DNA of 64,000 bases, taken from NCBI GenBank assembly GCA_902529805.1, contig CABZXU010000002.1, positions 1 through 64,000 on the forward strand, written 5' to 3'. This stretch comes from an uncultured Marinoscillum sp. (GTDB lineage: Bacteria; Bacteroidota; Bacteroidia; Cytophagales; MED-G16). The notes beneath the pieces were generated by a model that did no database searches, was not told the DNA's origin, and saw only the letters and a program-made list of their open reading frames with translations. The position numbers were made by a program, and so were the translations under genes. Shown piece after piece: positions 1 through 9,819 of this stretch (position 1 is its first letter; each line of letters begins with the position of its first letter).

Positions 1-519
1 ATAGTTGAAAACAATGTATTTAAAATTTCATATAATGAAAATAAACAACAACCAAATTGGATTGAGTATAAAGTAAGAAACATAACAAAAGTTGCAGACA
101 GAGATGGAATGGATTTTTATCTTGTTGATAATGTAAGGACATCAGATAATATGGATTATAAAAATAACCATTGGGATAAAGGTCACATGGCTCCAGCAGG
201 ATCTTTTACTGATTCATGGGAAAATCTTTATACTACATTTTCTTTTTTAAATTGTGCTTTGCAATTAGACCAATTAAACAGAGGAGAGTGGAGAGAACTT
301 GAAGAACAAAACAGAGTATGGGCAAAAGAATTTGGAACTTTAAATATTAGAATAGAAGTAAAATTTTCTGAAAATAGCAAAATATTAGATACAGAGGCCT
401 ATGTGCCTGATGGTTTCTATAAACATATAACCTTCCCTAATAATTCAAAAAAATGCTTTTATTTTCCAAATCAAAAAACTGAAAAAAATTGGTCAGAATA
501 CGAAATAGTATGTAATTGA
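1..519 (+). CDS. DNA/RNA non-specific endonuclease (NUC1/NucA-like), 5' truncated by window edge
   Basis: Frame is open from base 1 (IVENNVFKISYNENKQQPNWIEYKV...); contains the DRGH-like motif 'DKGHMAPAGSF'; listed Met at 109 is internal. Confidence 0.85.
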   Translation: MVENNVFKISYNENKQQPNWIEYKVRNITKVADRDGMDFYLVDNVRTSDNMDYKNNHWDKGHMAPAGSFTDSWENLYTTFSFLNCALQLDQLNRGEWRELEEQNRVWAKEFGTLNIRIEVKFSENSKILDTEAYVPDGFYKHITFPNNSKKCFYFPNQKTEKNWSEYEIVCN

Positions 520-545
520 TTATCTTGTCTGATAAACTTAATTAA

Positions 546-2180
546 ATGAAAAATTTAAATAAATTTTTATTTATACTCTCTATTATAATATGCTCTTGTA
601 CAAAAGCAAAAAAAGAAGATACAGATGAAAAATTATTTCAAGGTATTGAAAAGGCACCTTTCAATTCACTAGATACCCTATCAACTAATGACTGGTGGAA
701 TAGAGATCCCAATCCAATAATTAATCTTAAAGTTGAGAGAAAAGATGTTATTGCATTTGGAATATATACTGTGTCCAATAGTACTTTAAAACTGTCAGCT
801 CAATTATTTCCTTTATATCCCGATGAATCTAGAGAAGTAAGGCTAGAAATAAAAAAAGGAAAAAATTGGGTTGAAATACAAAAAAGAAAAATAAATGAAA
901 TAGGTTGGTCAACAACCTTTAGAGTTGAGAATTGGGATATTGAAAAAGATATAAATTATAGGTTAAAACATGGTAAAAATGCTTTTTTTGAGGGTCTTAT
1001 TAGAAAAGATCCAGTTGATAAAAATGAAATTGTTTTAGCTGCTTTTTCATGCAATAGTAATAAAGATAGAGGTGATAGAGAAAATTACATAAATAATATA
1101 AATCACATAAACCCAGATATATTATTTTTTGCTGGAGATCAATCTTATGATCATAAAGAACACACTGCTGCATGGTTAAAGTTCGGTATGCAATTCAGAG
1201 AAATATTCAGAGAAAGACCATGCATCACCATCCCAGATGATCACGATATAGGGCAAGGAAATTTATGGGGTGAAAATGGTAAAAAAGCTTCTTCCTCTGC
1301 AGGAAATGATGGTGGATATTTTTATGATAAAGATTATGTTAAAATGGTAGAAAGGGCTCAAACTTCTCATCTTCCTGATCCATTTGATAGTACTTCCATT
1401 GAACAAGGAATAGGTGTTTATTATACAAATCTTATCGTTGGTGGAATTGATTTTGCAATCATCGAAGATAGAAAATTTAAATCTGGTCCTAAAGGAAAAA
1501 TACCTCAACAAGGGCCTAGGCCTGATCATATAATAAATCGAAATTATGATTCAAAATCTGTAGATGTAGAAGGACTTACCTTATTAGGTGAAAGACAACT
1601 TGATTTTTTAGAGAAATGGGGATCTGGTAATGAAAAAGGTACTATGAAATGTGTCCTATCTCAAACTGGATTTTGTGGAGGAGCACACCTTCATGGAAGT
1701 AAAGAAAATAGACTTCATGCAGATATGGATTCAAATGGGTGGCCACAAAAAGGAAGAAATAAGGCATTAAAGTTGATAAAAAAAGCTAATGCTGTTCATA
1801 TTGGAGGTGATCAACATATTGCAACTTTAATACAGCATGGTATAGAAAAATATGAGGATGGTCCATGGGCATTCGTTGTACCTGCTATAGTTAATGATTA
1901 TTATAGTAGATGGTGGTGGCCTGAAAATGAAAAAGGTGGAATTGGATCAAATAATTTACTACCATGGACTGGAAGATATACAGATGGTTTTGACAATAAA
2001 ATTACAATGCATGCATACGCTAATCCTGATACTGATTCCAATGGAGCTGGATATGGTATTATAAAGTTTAATAAGAAAAAAAATAACGTAACTTTCGAGT
2101 GCTGGCCAAGATATCAGAATGTGAAATTAGATAATTCAAAACAATTTAAAGGCTGGCCTATTACTGTCTCTCTGGATTAG
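546..2180 (+). CDS. PhoD-like metallophosphatase (alkaline phosphatase D family) lipoprotein
   Basis: Lipobox 'IICSC'; metal motifs 'FFAGDQSYDH', 'IPDDHDIGQGN', 'HIGGDQHIATL'. Confidence 0.8.
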   Translation: MKNLNKFLFILSIIICSCTKAKKEDTDEKLFQGIEKAPFNSLDTLSTNDWWNRDPNPIINLKVERKDVIAFGIYTVSNSTLKLSAQLFPLYPDESREVRLEIKKGKNWVEIQKRKINEIGWSTTFRVENWDIEKDINYRLKHGKNAFFEGLIRKDPVDKNEIVLAAFSCNSNKDRGDRENYINNINHINPDILFFAGDQSYDHKEHTAAWLKFGMQFREIFRERPCITIPDDHDIGQGNLWGENGKKASSSAGNDGGYFYDKDYVKMVERAQTSHLPDPFDSTSIEQGIGVYYTNLIVGGIDFAIIEDRKFKSGPKGKIPQQGPRPDHIINRNYDSKSVDVEGLTLLGERQLDFLEKWGSGNEKGTMKCVLSQTGFCGGAHLHGSKENRLHADMDSNGWPQKGRNKALKLIKKANAVHIGGDQHIATLIQHGIEKYEDGPWAFVVPAIVNDYYSRWWWPENEKGGIGSNNLLPWTGRYTDGFDNKITMHAYANPDTDSNGAGYGIIKFNKKKNNVTFECWPRYQNVKLDNSKQFKGWPITVSLD

Positions 2181-3570
2181 AATTATACCACCTATCTGGA
2201 TGGAGTTTATTATATTCTTTTCCACTACCTAAATCTAAAAAAACAGGATCAATCATATCCTTTTCCCACTCTTTAAACTTGAATTTATATTCATTATAAA
2301 TATTTTTAGAGATATCTATTAAATTATTCTTCTCACTTATATCATTCTTTAAATCAAAAATAAATTCTTCATCCCCCATTCTAAGATACTTATATCTCTC
2401 TCCTCTTATAACATCAATATCTTTATCTCTATTCTGCCAATAAAGATAATCATGAGGTAAATCATCTTTTTGACCTAGAATGTAAGGTATTAAATTAACA
2501 CCGTCAATATCTGATTTAATATATTGTTCAGCATTAGCTACAGATGCGGCAGTAGCAAAAATATCAAGTGCAATTATAGGATTATCATAAGTTAATCCAG
2601 CAGGAAGTAAATCTGGCCATTGCATAACAAAAGGGACTCTTATTCCACCCTCAAAAAAATCTCCTTTAATACCTCTTAATTCACCATTATCAGAATAATT
2701 GTACCATTCTACACCACCATTATCTGAAAAGAATATAACTATTGTATTATCTGAAATTTTTTTCTCTTCAAGTTTATCAAGAATCAAACCAATTCCATCA
2801 TCCATTGAGGTTACCATAGCAGCATATTTTCTTCTATTCTCTTCCTCAATATGCATATTCCTGGCTAAATCTTTCTCAGTTGCTTGCAAAGGAGTATGTG
2901 GGGCATTATAAGAAAGATATAGAAAGAAAGGGTTTTCAGAATTATCATCAACAAATTTTACAGCATTATCAGATAATTCTTCAGTAAGATATTTAGATGT
3001 ATTTATCCTCTTGCCATTATCATAAATTTTAGTAATATATCCATCCATCTGTCTTCTAGCTTCAGTTAAATCATTTAAAATAAGGTCATCTGGAAAATAC
3101 CTATGTCCCCCGATTATAAAGCCATAAAACTCATCGAAACCTCTCCTTTCTGGGACAAGTGACTTGTGAGCACCAAGATGCCATTTTCCAATGGCTTTTG
3201 TTTTATAATCTACTTTTTTTAATACTTCAGGAAGTGTTTGTTCAGATAAAGGCAATCCCATTGTAGAATCTTTTGGAGCTAATAATATATTTCTGCTATA
3301 ACCAAACCTATTTTGATATCTACCAGTAATTAAACCTGCCCTGCTTGGTGAACAAACTGCATATGAAACATATCCCTGAGAAAAAACTACACCATTGTTA
3401 GCTATTCTATCAATATTTGGAGTAAATATTTCTTTACTACCATGAAAACCAACATCTGCATAACCCTGGTCATCACTGATTATTAAAATTATATTAGGTG
3501 GTTTGTTTTTATGATTGAAAGTACAAGAAAAACAGAGAATAATAAATAATAAATTAAATAGAAATTTCAC
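2161..3570 (-). CDS. Type I sulfatase (arylsulfatase family), Cys-type, lipoprotein
   Basis: 'PNIILIISDDQGYADVG' and sulfatase signature 'CSPSRAGLITGR'; 'FFSDNGG'; lipobox 'CFSC'. Confidence 0.92.
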   Translation of the reverse strand: MKFLFNLLFIILCFSCTFNHKNKPPNIILIISDDQGYADVGFHGSKEIFTPNIDRIANNGVVFSQGYVSYAVCSPSRAGLITGRYQNRFGYSRNILLAPKDSTMGLPLSEQTLPEVLKKVDYKTKAIGKWHLGAHKSLVPERRGFDEFYGFIIGGHRYFPDDLILNDLTEARRQMDGYITKIYDNGKRINTSKYLTEELSDNAVKFVDDNSENPFFLYLSYNAPHTPLQATEKDLARNMHIEEENRRKYAAMVTSMDDGIGLILDKLEEKKISDNTIVIFFSDNGGVEWYNYSDNGELRGIKGDFFEGGIRVPFVMQWPDLLPAGLTYDNPIIALDIFATAASVANAEQYIKSDIDGVNLIPYILGQKDDLPHDYLYWQNRDKDIDVIRGERYKYLRMGDEEFIFDLKNDISEKNNLIDISKNIYNEYKFKFKEWEKDMIDPVFLDLGSGKEYNKLHPDRWYNSNPERQ

Positions 3571-3585
3571 AATATAAATCTATAA

Positions 3586-4107
3586 TTAATTATTCGGAAA
3601 ACCTGGAGTAGGATTTGTAAAAGTTTTCCATTGTAAGAAATTAGATGGGTCTCTACCCATTGATACATCTGTTTTTTGAGATTCAAAAGTTAGAGAATCA
3701 ATAATTGAAACTCTATCTTTATCAATTAAAATTGCAGATTCACCATCAGCAGATAGTTTAACTTTTAAATGAAGGATTCCCTGTTCTTCGTCTTTATCAC
3801 ACCAAAGAACAAGAAAGCCACCTGGAGGTATAGTAGTTTTAGAAGGAATAGAATCAGGAATTTTATATGGATCATCGTCGTCAGGTTTATCAGTAAAATA
3901 CATTCCACCAATATCTATTGGAGATTCTGTTTTGTTGTATAGTTCTACCCAATCATCATACTCACCGTTTTCATCAGCACAACAAGCATCGTTACTTGCC
4001 AAAAACTCATTTATAAAAAGACCAGAAATCTCATCAACTTTAACTTCATCTTTATTACATGAAATAATAAATAATGTAAAACAATAAATAAAAAAAAAAT
4101 TTTTCAT
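3586..4107 (-). CDS. Lamin tail domain (LTD) lipoprotein
   Basis: 'LFINEFLASNDACCADENGEYDDWVELYNKTESPIDIGGMYFTD...IPPGGFLVLWCD...LSADGESAILID' typical LTD pattern; lipobox 'IISC'. Confidence 0.85.
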   Translation of the reverse strand: MKNFFFIYCFTLFIISCNKDEVKVDEISGLFINEFLASNDACCADENGEYDDWVELYNKTESPIDIGGMYFTDKPDDDDPYKIPDSIPSKTTIPPGGFLVLWCDKDEEQGILHLKVKLSADGESAILIDKDRVSIIDSLTFESQKTDVSMGRDPSNFLQWKTFTNPTPGFPNN

Positions 4108-4174
4108 ATATGTTATTAAAAATACAAATATAGTTAGATTAACTTTGTTTTATAATATCAATTTCTTGAAATAT

Positions 4175-5548
4175 ATGAGAAACAACTTAACAAATTATAC
4201 TATTATTTTTTTATTACTTTTCTTTAGTTGTAATAAAAATCAAGAACAAATTACATTATCAGATATTGATTTAGATAAAATAAGAAATTCTTATAGTGAA
4301 TATTCCTATAAAAATTCACATAAATCCGAATACATATACGACCAAAATAAGTTACATAGATTTGATATTTGGCTTACAAATGAAAACCTTTCTAAAATTG
4401 ATGCAGACCCTGCAGCAGAACAATATGTTGAAGGATCTTTAGTTTTTGAAGACGAAATTATATCAAAAATTGGTATTAGATATAAAGGCTCAATTGGAGC
4501 TTGGGTAGGTTGTCTTGAAGGAGAAGATTGGTCAAATCCAAGTGGAGCAAAAAAGTGCCCTAAATTATCTCTCAAATTAAAAATTAATTGGAAAGGTAGT
4601 GACAATGAATTTTATGGATTGAAAAAACTTCAATTTCACTCACAAAATTTAGATCCAAGTAAAATGCATGAAAGACTTGGTTATTGGATGTATAGAAGTT
4701 TTAATGTCCCAGCTCCAAGATCAAATCATGCTATAATTTATATAAATGGTGAGTTTTCTGGATTATATGCAAACACAGAACAAATTGATGGAGGATTTTG
4801 TAATGAAAATTTCACAAATGGCGATGGAAATTTATATAAAGAAGTTTGGCCAATAAATAATTATAATAATGCAACTAGCGAGGATAGATTGAAAGATGCT
4901 CTTAAAACAAATGAAGAAATTTCAGATGTTTCAAAAATGAAAAATTTTGGAATAGAAGTCGAAACTGCATCTGATAATGAAATTAATTCCGTTATTTCTA
5001 AATGGATTGATACAGAACAATTTTTAAGAACGATAGTTGTAGATAGAAGAATTGCAAATGATGATGGATTTCTACATTGGTATTGTGGAGGAAACGGTTA
5101 TTGTAATAATCATAATTATTATTGGTATGTAGACCCTATTGTAAATAATCTTCAACTTATCCCTTGGGACTTGGATAATGCCTTTGAAAATTTAGTTACA
5201 AATGAAAATCCGGTTACTCCAATAAAAGATAAGTGGCATAATAAGAGTTCAAACTGTAAATCATTTAGATTCGGAGAAGCAGGTCTTTATCAAAGATCTG
5301 CGAGTTGTGATAAAATAATTGGTAGTTATGCCATATATACAATAAAATATGATAGTCTTGATAATGTATTTAAAAATAGTTTTTTTAACATGAGTCAAAT
5401 AGATATATTATTGGATTCATGGTCAAATCAAATTGAAAGTTCTGTTGAAATGGCTCATGAAAAATATGAAAATAAAGAAATAAACATTTCTAGATGGAAA
5501 TCGGAAGTTTTAAAACTAAAAAATAACATTAAAAATTCTTTAAATTAA
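4175..5548 (+). CDS. CotH kinase family lipoprotein
   Basis: 'KMHERLGYWMYRSFNVPAPRSNHAIIYINGEFSGLYANTEQID' and 'LQLIPWDLDNAFE'; ATG at 4175 gives signal peptide/lipobox 'LLFFSCNKN' (the ORF-track start at 4145 is a TTG). Confidence 0.88.
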   Translation: MRNNLTNYTIIFLLLFFSCNKNQEQITLSDIDLDKIRNSYSEYSYKNSHKSEYIYDQNKLHRFDIWLTNENLSKIDADPAAEQYVEGSLVFEDEIISKIGIRYKGSIGAWVGCLEGEDWSNPSGAKKCPKLSLKLKINWKGSDNEFYGLKKLQFHSQNLDPSKMHERLGYWMYRSFNVPAPRSNHAIIYINGEFSGLYANTEQIDGGFCNENFTNGDGNLYKEVWPINNYNNATSEDRLKDALKTNEEISDVSKMKNFGIEVETASDNEINSVISKWIDTEQFLRTIVVDRRIANDDGFLHWYCGGNGYCNNHNYYWYVDPIVNNLQLIPWDLDNAFENLVTNENPVTPIKDKWHNKSSNCKSFRFGEAGLYQRSASCDKIIGSYAIYTIKYDSLDNVFKNSFFNMSQIDILLDSWSNQIESSVEMAHEKYENKEINISRWKSEVLKLKNNIKNSLN

Positions 5549-5637
5549 TTTAAGATAGAATTTAATTAGACTTACATACTCATTTTAAATTATTTTATTA
5601 AATTTATATTCCTTTGTTAACCCTTAAAAATTCAATT

Positions 5638-8600
5638 ATGAAAAAAAATATATTTTTATATATACTATTATTGTCTCTAATATCTACATCGATTTTCGCT
5701 CAAAGAAAACGACAACCAGCTAAAAACACAGGTAATAATTCAAGTAGTAGAAATGTTTCAATTTCTGCTTTAAAACTTAGAAATATTGGGCCTGCTTTTT
5801 TGTCGGGAAGAATTGCAGATATTGCTATTCATCCAGAAAATAAAAACCTTTGGTATGTTGCTGTTGGTTCTGGAGGTGTATGGAAAACTGAAAATTCTGG
5901 AACAACATGGAAACCTATTTTTGATGATGAATCTTCTTATTCGATTGGTTGCATTACTATTGATCCAAATAATCACTCAACTATATGGGTAGGATCAGGA
6001 GAAAATGTTGGAGGAAGACACGTAGCTTATGGAGATGGAGTATACAAATCTGAAAATGGAGGAAAAGATTGGAAAAATATGGGTTTAAAATCATCTGAAC
6101 ACATTTCAAAGATTATAGTTCATCCACATAATTCTAATATAGTTTGGGTTGCAGCTCAAGGACCATTATGGTCTAAAGGTGGAGAAAGAGGTTTATTTAA
6201 AACTATCGATGGGGGAAAAAATTGGAAAAAAGTTTTAGGTGGTAATGAATGGACCGGTGCAACAGATCTATTAATCGATCCAAGAAACCCAAACGTTTTA
6301 TATGCCGCTACATGGCAAAGACATAGGACTGTTGCAGCATTAATGGGAGGTGGTCCTGGAACTGGAATTCATAAATCTACTGATGGAGGAGAAACTTGGA
6401 GAGAGCTTAATAATGGGTTACCAAAAAATGCTCAAGATTTAAATGACGATGGTATTTTAGATGAGAAAGAAAACTATGGACATTCAATAAGAATGGCAAA
6501 AATTGGACTTGCTATATCACCTCAAAAACCAGATGTTCTATATGCAGCAATAGAACTTGAAAGAACAAAAGGAGGAGTTTATCGATCAGAAGATAAAGGG
6601 GAATCATGGAAAAAAATGTCAAATACTGTTTCAGGTGCCACTGGACCTCATTATTATCAAGAACTCTATGCAAGCCCACACAAGTTTGATAGACTTTACC
6701 TTATGAATGTAAGGATTCTTACTTCTGAAGATGGAGGAAAAACATTTGTTCAATTAAAAGAAAGAGATAAACATTCTGATAATCATTCCATTAATTTTAG
6801 AGATGATGATCCAAATTATCTTCTAGTAGGGACTGATGCAGGTATATATGAAAGTTTTGATTTAGCTGAAACATGGAAATATTTTAAAAATCTTCCTTTA
6901 ACGCAATTCTATAAAGTCGCGGTAAATAATAAAAAGCCATTTTATCATATTTTTGGAGGAACACAAGACAACGGTTCTGCTGGAGGCCCTTCTAGAACTG
7001 ATGAAAGACAAGGAATTGCTAATAAACATTGGTATAAAATTTTAGGTGCAGATGGACATCAAACTGCAACTGATCCAGAATATAATGATATTGTTTATGG
7101 AGAATTTCAACAAGGTGTTTTGCATAGGATTGATTTGAAAACTGGAGAGCAAGTACTAATTCAACCTCACCCAAAAGAAGGAGAGCCATTTGAAAGATAC
7201 AACTGGGATACGCCTATTTTAGTTAGTCCTCATAATGCATCAACAATTTTTGTTGGCTCACAAAGAGTTTGGAAATCTGAAAACAGGGGCGATAGTTGGG
7301 AAGCCATTTCATCGGATTTAACAAGAAATGAAGAAAGAATAGAATTACCAATTATGGGTAGAAGTCAAAGTTGGGACAATGCATGGGACATTAAGGCTAT
7401 GTCGACATATAATACAATAACCTCTTTATCAGAATCACCAATAAAAAAAGGTGTAGTATGGGCTGGAACTGACGATGGCATTATACAAGTAACTCAAAAT
7501 GGTGGTGAAAGTTGGAAAAAAATACCAGTAACAAAGTTAGGTCTTCCAAATAGAACTTTTATTAACGATATAAAAGCTGATCTTTATGATGAAAATACTG
7601 TTTATGTTGCACTTGATAATCATAAAGAAGGTGACTTTAATCCTTATTTATATAAAAGTTCTGATATGGGTGAAACATGGACATCAATAAGTTCAAATAT
7701 TCCAAAAAGAACATTAGTTTGGAGAATTGTTCAAGACCATGTAGATAAGTCCTTACTTTTTCTAGCTACTGAATTTGGAATTTACACTAGCTTAACTGGC
7801 GGTAGAAACTGGCAAAAAATTCCAGGATCCCCTACTATTTCATTCAGAGATCTAGTAATTCAAAAAAGAGAAAATGATTTAGTCGGAGCTTCATTTGGAA
7901 GAGGTTTTTATGTACTAGATGATTATAGTCCGTTAAGGGAAATCTCTCCATTAAAGGAATCTGGAAGAGAAAAACAAAGAAAAGAAGGATCATTATTTTC
8001 TATCAAAGATGCTTTATGGTATGTTCCAAAAAGTATAATAGGTAATACTGGAGGAGATTATTATTTTGCTCCAAATCCAGAATTCGGAGCTACTTTTACT
8101 TACCACCTAAGTAAAAGGTATACTACCTTAAAACAAGAAAGAAAGAAAAAAGAAAGAGAGTTAAATAAAAACAATCAGAATATTCCATTCCCAGGATGGG
8201 ATGCTCTCGAAGATGAAAGAAGAGAAGAAAAAGTAAAGATCTGGTTTTACATAAAGGATAAAGATGGAAACGTAGTAAGAAAGATAACTGGATCAAATAA
8301 TAAAGGAATGAATAGAGTAGCTTGGGATCTTAGACACTCCAATCCAAGACCATTAAGACCTTCTTCAGGATCTTCTGCTCAAGGAGGAAGAAGAGGTTGG
8401 AATTCATCTGGGCCTCTAGTTACTCCAGGAAGTTATACAGTTGATTTATATAAAGAAGATGATGGTGTAATTAGTAAGTTAGATGGACCAGTCAATTTTA
8501 ATGTAGTTCCTCTAAGAGAAGGTACTTTAAAAGGCACTTCTTATGAAGATTATAATACTTTTGCTCAAAAAGTAAAAGAATTGAATGAAAAATCAACTAT

Positions 8601-9000
8601 CGTATCTGACGTATTAAGAGAAAGTATAAATATAGTAAATACAATGAGTATTGCATTGTCAAGATCTCATGCAAAATCTGGTGAATTAAATAAAAAGATA
8701 TATGATTTAAAAACTCATCTTCATGATCTTGATGAAGAGCTTAACGGTAATAAATCAAAATCTGAAATTGGTGAAAAAAATAAACCAACAGTAAGTTATC
8801 ATATGAGAGTAGCATCGAGAGGTCTATCTACTACATACGGACCAACAGCCCTTCATAAGGAACAGTTATCTGTTGCTGAAAGTATGTTGTCAAAAATGTA
8901 TGAAAAAGTTAAAGAAGTTAATCAAGTTAAAATTCCTGAAATAAAATCAGAACTTAAAAAGGTTGGAGCACCACATATTCTTGGTGAAGGAATAAATTAA
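5638..9000 (+). CDS. VPS10/sortilin-like, Asp-box (BNR) repeat exported protein ('WD40/YVTN/BNR-like glycosyl hydrolase')
   Basis: About 11 Asp-box-like motifs (e.g. SENSGTTW, SENGGKDW, TIDGGKNW, STDGGETW, SEDKGESW, TQNGGESW, SSDMGETW); ATG at 5638 begins a signal peptide. Confidence 0.85.
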   Translation: MKKNIFLYILLLSLISTSIFAQRKRQPAKNTGNNSSSRNVSISALKLRNIGPAFLSGRIADIAIHPENKNLWYVAVGSGGVWKTENSGTTWKPIFDDESSYSIGCITIDPNNHSTIWVGSGENVGGRHVAYGDGVYKSENGGKDWKNMGLKSSEHISKIIVHPHNSNIVWVAAQGPLWSKGGERGLFKTIDGGKNWKKVLGGNEWTGATDLLIDPRNPNVLYAATWQRHRTVAALMGGGPGTGIHKSTDGGETWRELNNGLPKNAQDLNDDGILDEKENYGHSIRMAKIGLAISPQKPDVLYAAIELERTKGGVYRSEDKGESWKKMSNTVSGATGPHYYQELYASPHKFDRLYLMNVRILTSEDGGKTFVQLKERDKHSDNHSINFRDDDPNYLLVGTDAGIYESFDLAETWKYFKNLPLTQFYKVAVNNKKPFYHIFGGTQDNGSAGGPSRTDERQGIANKHWYKILGADGHQTATDPEYNDIVYGEFQQGVLHRIDLKTGEQVLIQPHPKEGEPFERYNWDTPILVSPHNASTIFVGSQRVWKSENRGDSWEAISSDLTRNEERIELPIMGRSQSWDNAWDIKAMSTYNTITSLSESPIKKGVVWAGTDDGIIQVTQNGGESWKKIPVTKLGLPNRTFINDIKADLYDENTVYVALDNHKEGDFNPYLYKSSDMGETWTSISSNIPKRTLVWRIVQDHVDKSLLFLATEFGIYTSLTGGRNWQKIPGSPTISFRDLVIQKRENDLVGASFGRGFYVLDDYSPLREISPLKESGREKQRKEGSLFSIKDALWYVPKSIIGNTGGDYYFAPNPEFGATFTYHLSKRYTTLKQERKKKERELNKNNQNIPFPGWDALEDERREEKVKIWFYIKDKDGNVVRKITGSNNKGMNRVAWDLRHSNPRPLRPSSGSSAQGGRRGWNSSGPLVTPGSYTVDLYKEDDGVISKLDGPVNFNVVPLREGTLKGTSYEDYNTFAQKVKELNEKSTIVSDVLRESINIVNTMSIALSRSHAKSGELNKKIYDLKTHLHDLDEELNGNKSKSEIGEKNKPTVSYHMRVASRGLSTTYGPTALHKEQLSVAESMLSKMYEKVKEVNQVKIPEIKSELKKVGAPHILGEGIN

Positions 9001-9007
9001 TACTTTT

Positions 9008-9046
9008 AAAATAAAACCTTTCTAATATTTAGAGAGGTTTTATTTT
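9008..9046. terminator. Bidirectional intrinsic terminator between convergent genes
   Basis: AAAATAAAACCTTTCTAA-TAT-TTAGAGAGGTTTTATTTT: 18-bp stem (one T.G), 3-nt loop, A-rich 5' and T-rich 3' flanks. Confidence 0.8.
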
Positions 9047-9787
9047 TATATTTTTAAATTGAATTGGATGACCTTCAGATTGGAGAGAAATAAAACCTCT
9101 TTTTAAATTACTCCCTATTTTTTTAGAAAAGTTTTCAGGTGTATACTCTCCTCCTATTGTAATATTTGTATAACTAAGCACTGTATCTTTATTTATTATG
9201 TGATGAATAATAGAATCTGAATAAACTATTACTTCAGCTTTTATCCACTGATCAGAATAATAAGTTTTTGATTTCGAATTAACACAATGTGATGATGCTT
9301 TGATATCTTTTATAAATACTTCTGTTCCAGGGCTACACATATTAAGTGTACTTCTAGATTTACTTTTATCAATACCGCCCAAAAGTTGAGCTTCAATACT
9401 TACAGGAAATTCTTGATCAATTAACATTGAGAAAGGAGATTGGGAATGAATCATAATACCACTATTTTTTATAGACCAAGATGGCGCACCTAGTAAATGA
9501 GATCCAAAAAAACGATACTCTAAACTTAAATGATAATCTTTAAATTCTTTTAAAGTATAAAAAATATGTCCAAATTTATTATCAAATTGATCATATCCAT
9601 CATATGAAACTTCGAGAACACCATTTTTAACTTTAAAGGTGTTGTTGAAATTATCATTTACTTTATGTCCTTTAATTTTAATTTCCCAACCATCCAAATT
9701 ATTACCATTAAATATATCTATCCATTTTTTTTCAGAAATATGAAAAATAATTAAAGTAATAAAAAATTTATAAAACAAAAACATCAA
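9029..9787 (-). CDS. DUF1080 (3-keto-disaccharide hydrolase-like / LamG-like) exported protein
   Basis: 'WIDIFNGNNLDGWEIKIKG', 'NSGIMIHSQSP', 'ISLQSEGHPIQFKNIKIKPL' typical of DUF1080. Confidence 0.85.
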   Translation of the reverse strand: MMFLFYKFFITLIIFHISEKKWIDIFNGNNLDGWEIKIKGHKVNDNFNNTFKVKNGVLEVSYDGYDQFDNKFGHIFYTLKEFKDYHLSLEYRFFGSHLLGAPSWSIKNSGIMIHSQSPFSMLIDQEFPVSIEAQLLGGIDKSKSRSTLNMCSPGTEVFIKDIKASSHCVNSKSKTYYSDQWIKAEVIVYSDSIIHHIINKDTVLSYTNITIGGEYTPENFSKKIGSNLKRGFISLQSEGHPIQFKNIKIKPL

Positions 9788-9819
9788 ATGTAATATGAAT
9801 AGAAAACTAAAAAATCAGC

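Noticed and set aside
1263-1529. Antisense ORF from the ORF track (also 2699-2911, 4306-4605, 5770-5992, 10484-10756, 21274-21623, 42279-42548, 43495-43881, 49627-50055, 57092-57457 and others)
   Set aside because: Each lies inside a gene with strong family motifs on the other strand or frame, and their translations show no recognisable domain; treated as chance open frames
4145-4174. TTG start for the CotH gene given by the ORF track
   Set aside because: ATG at 4175 starts a proper lipoprotein signal peptide; the 10-residue extension (TTG start) spoils it
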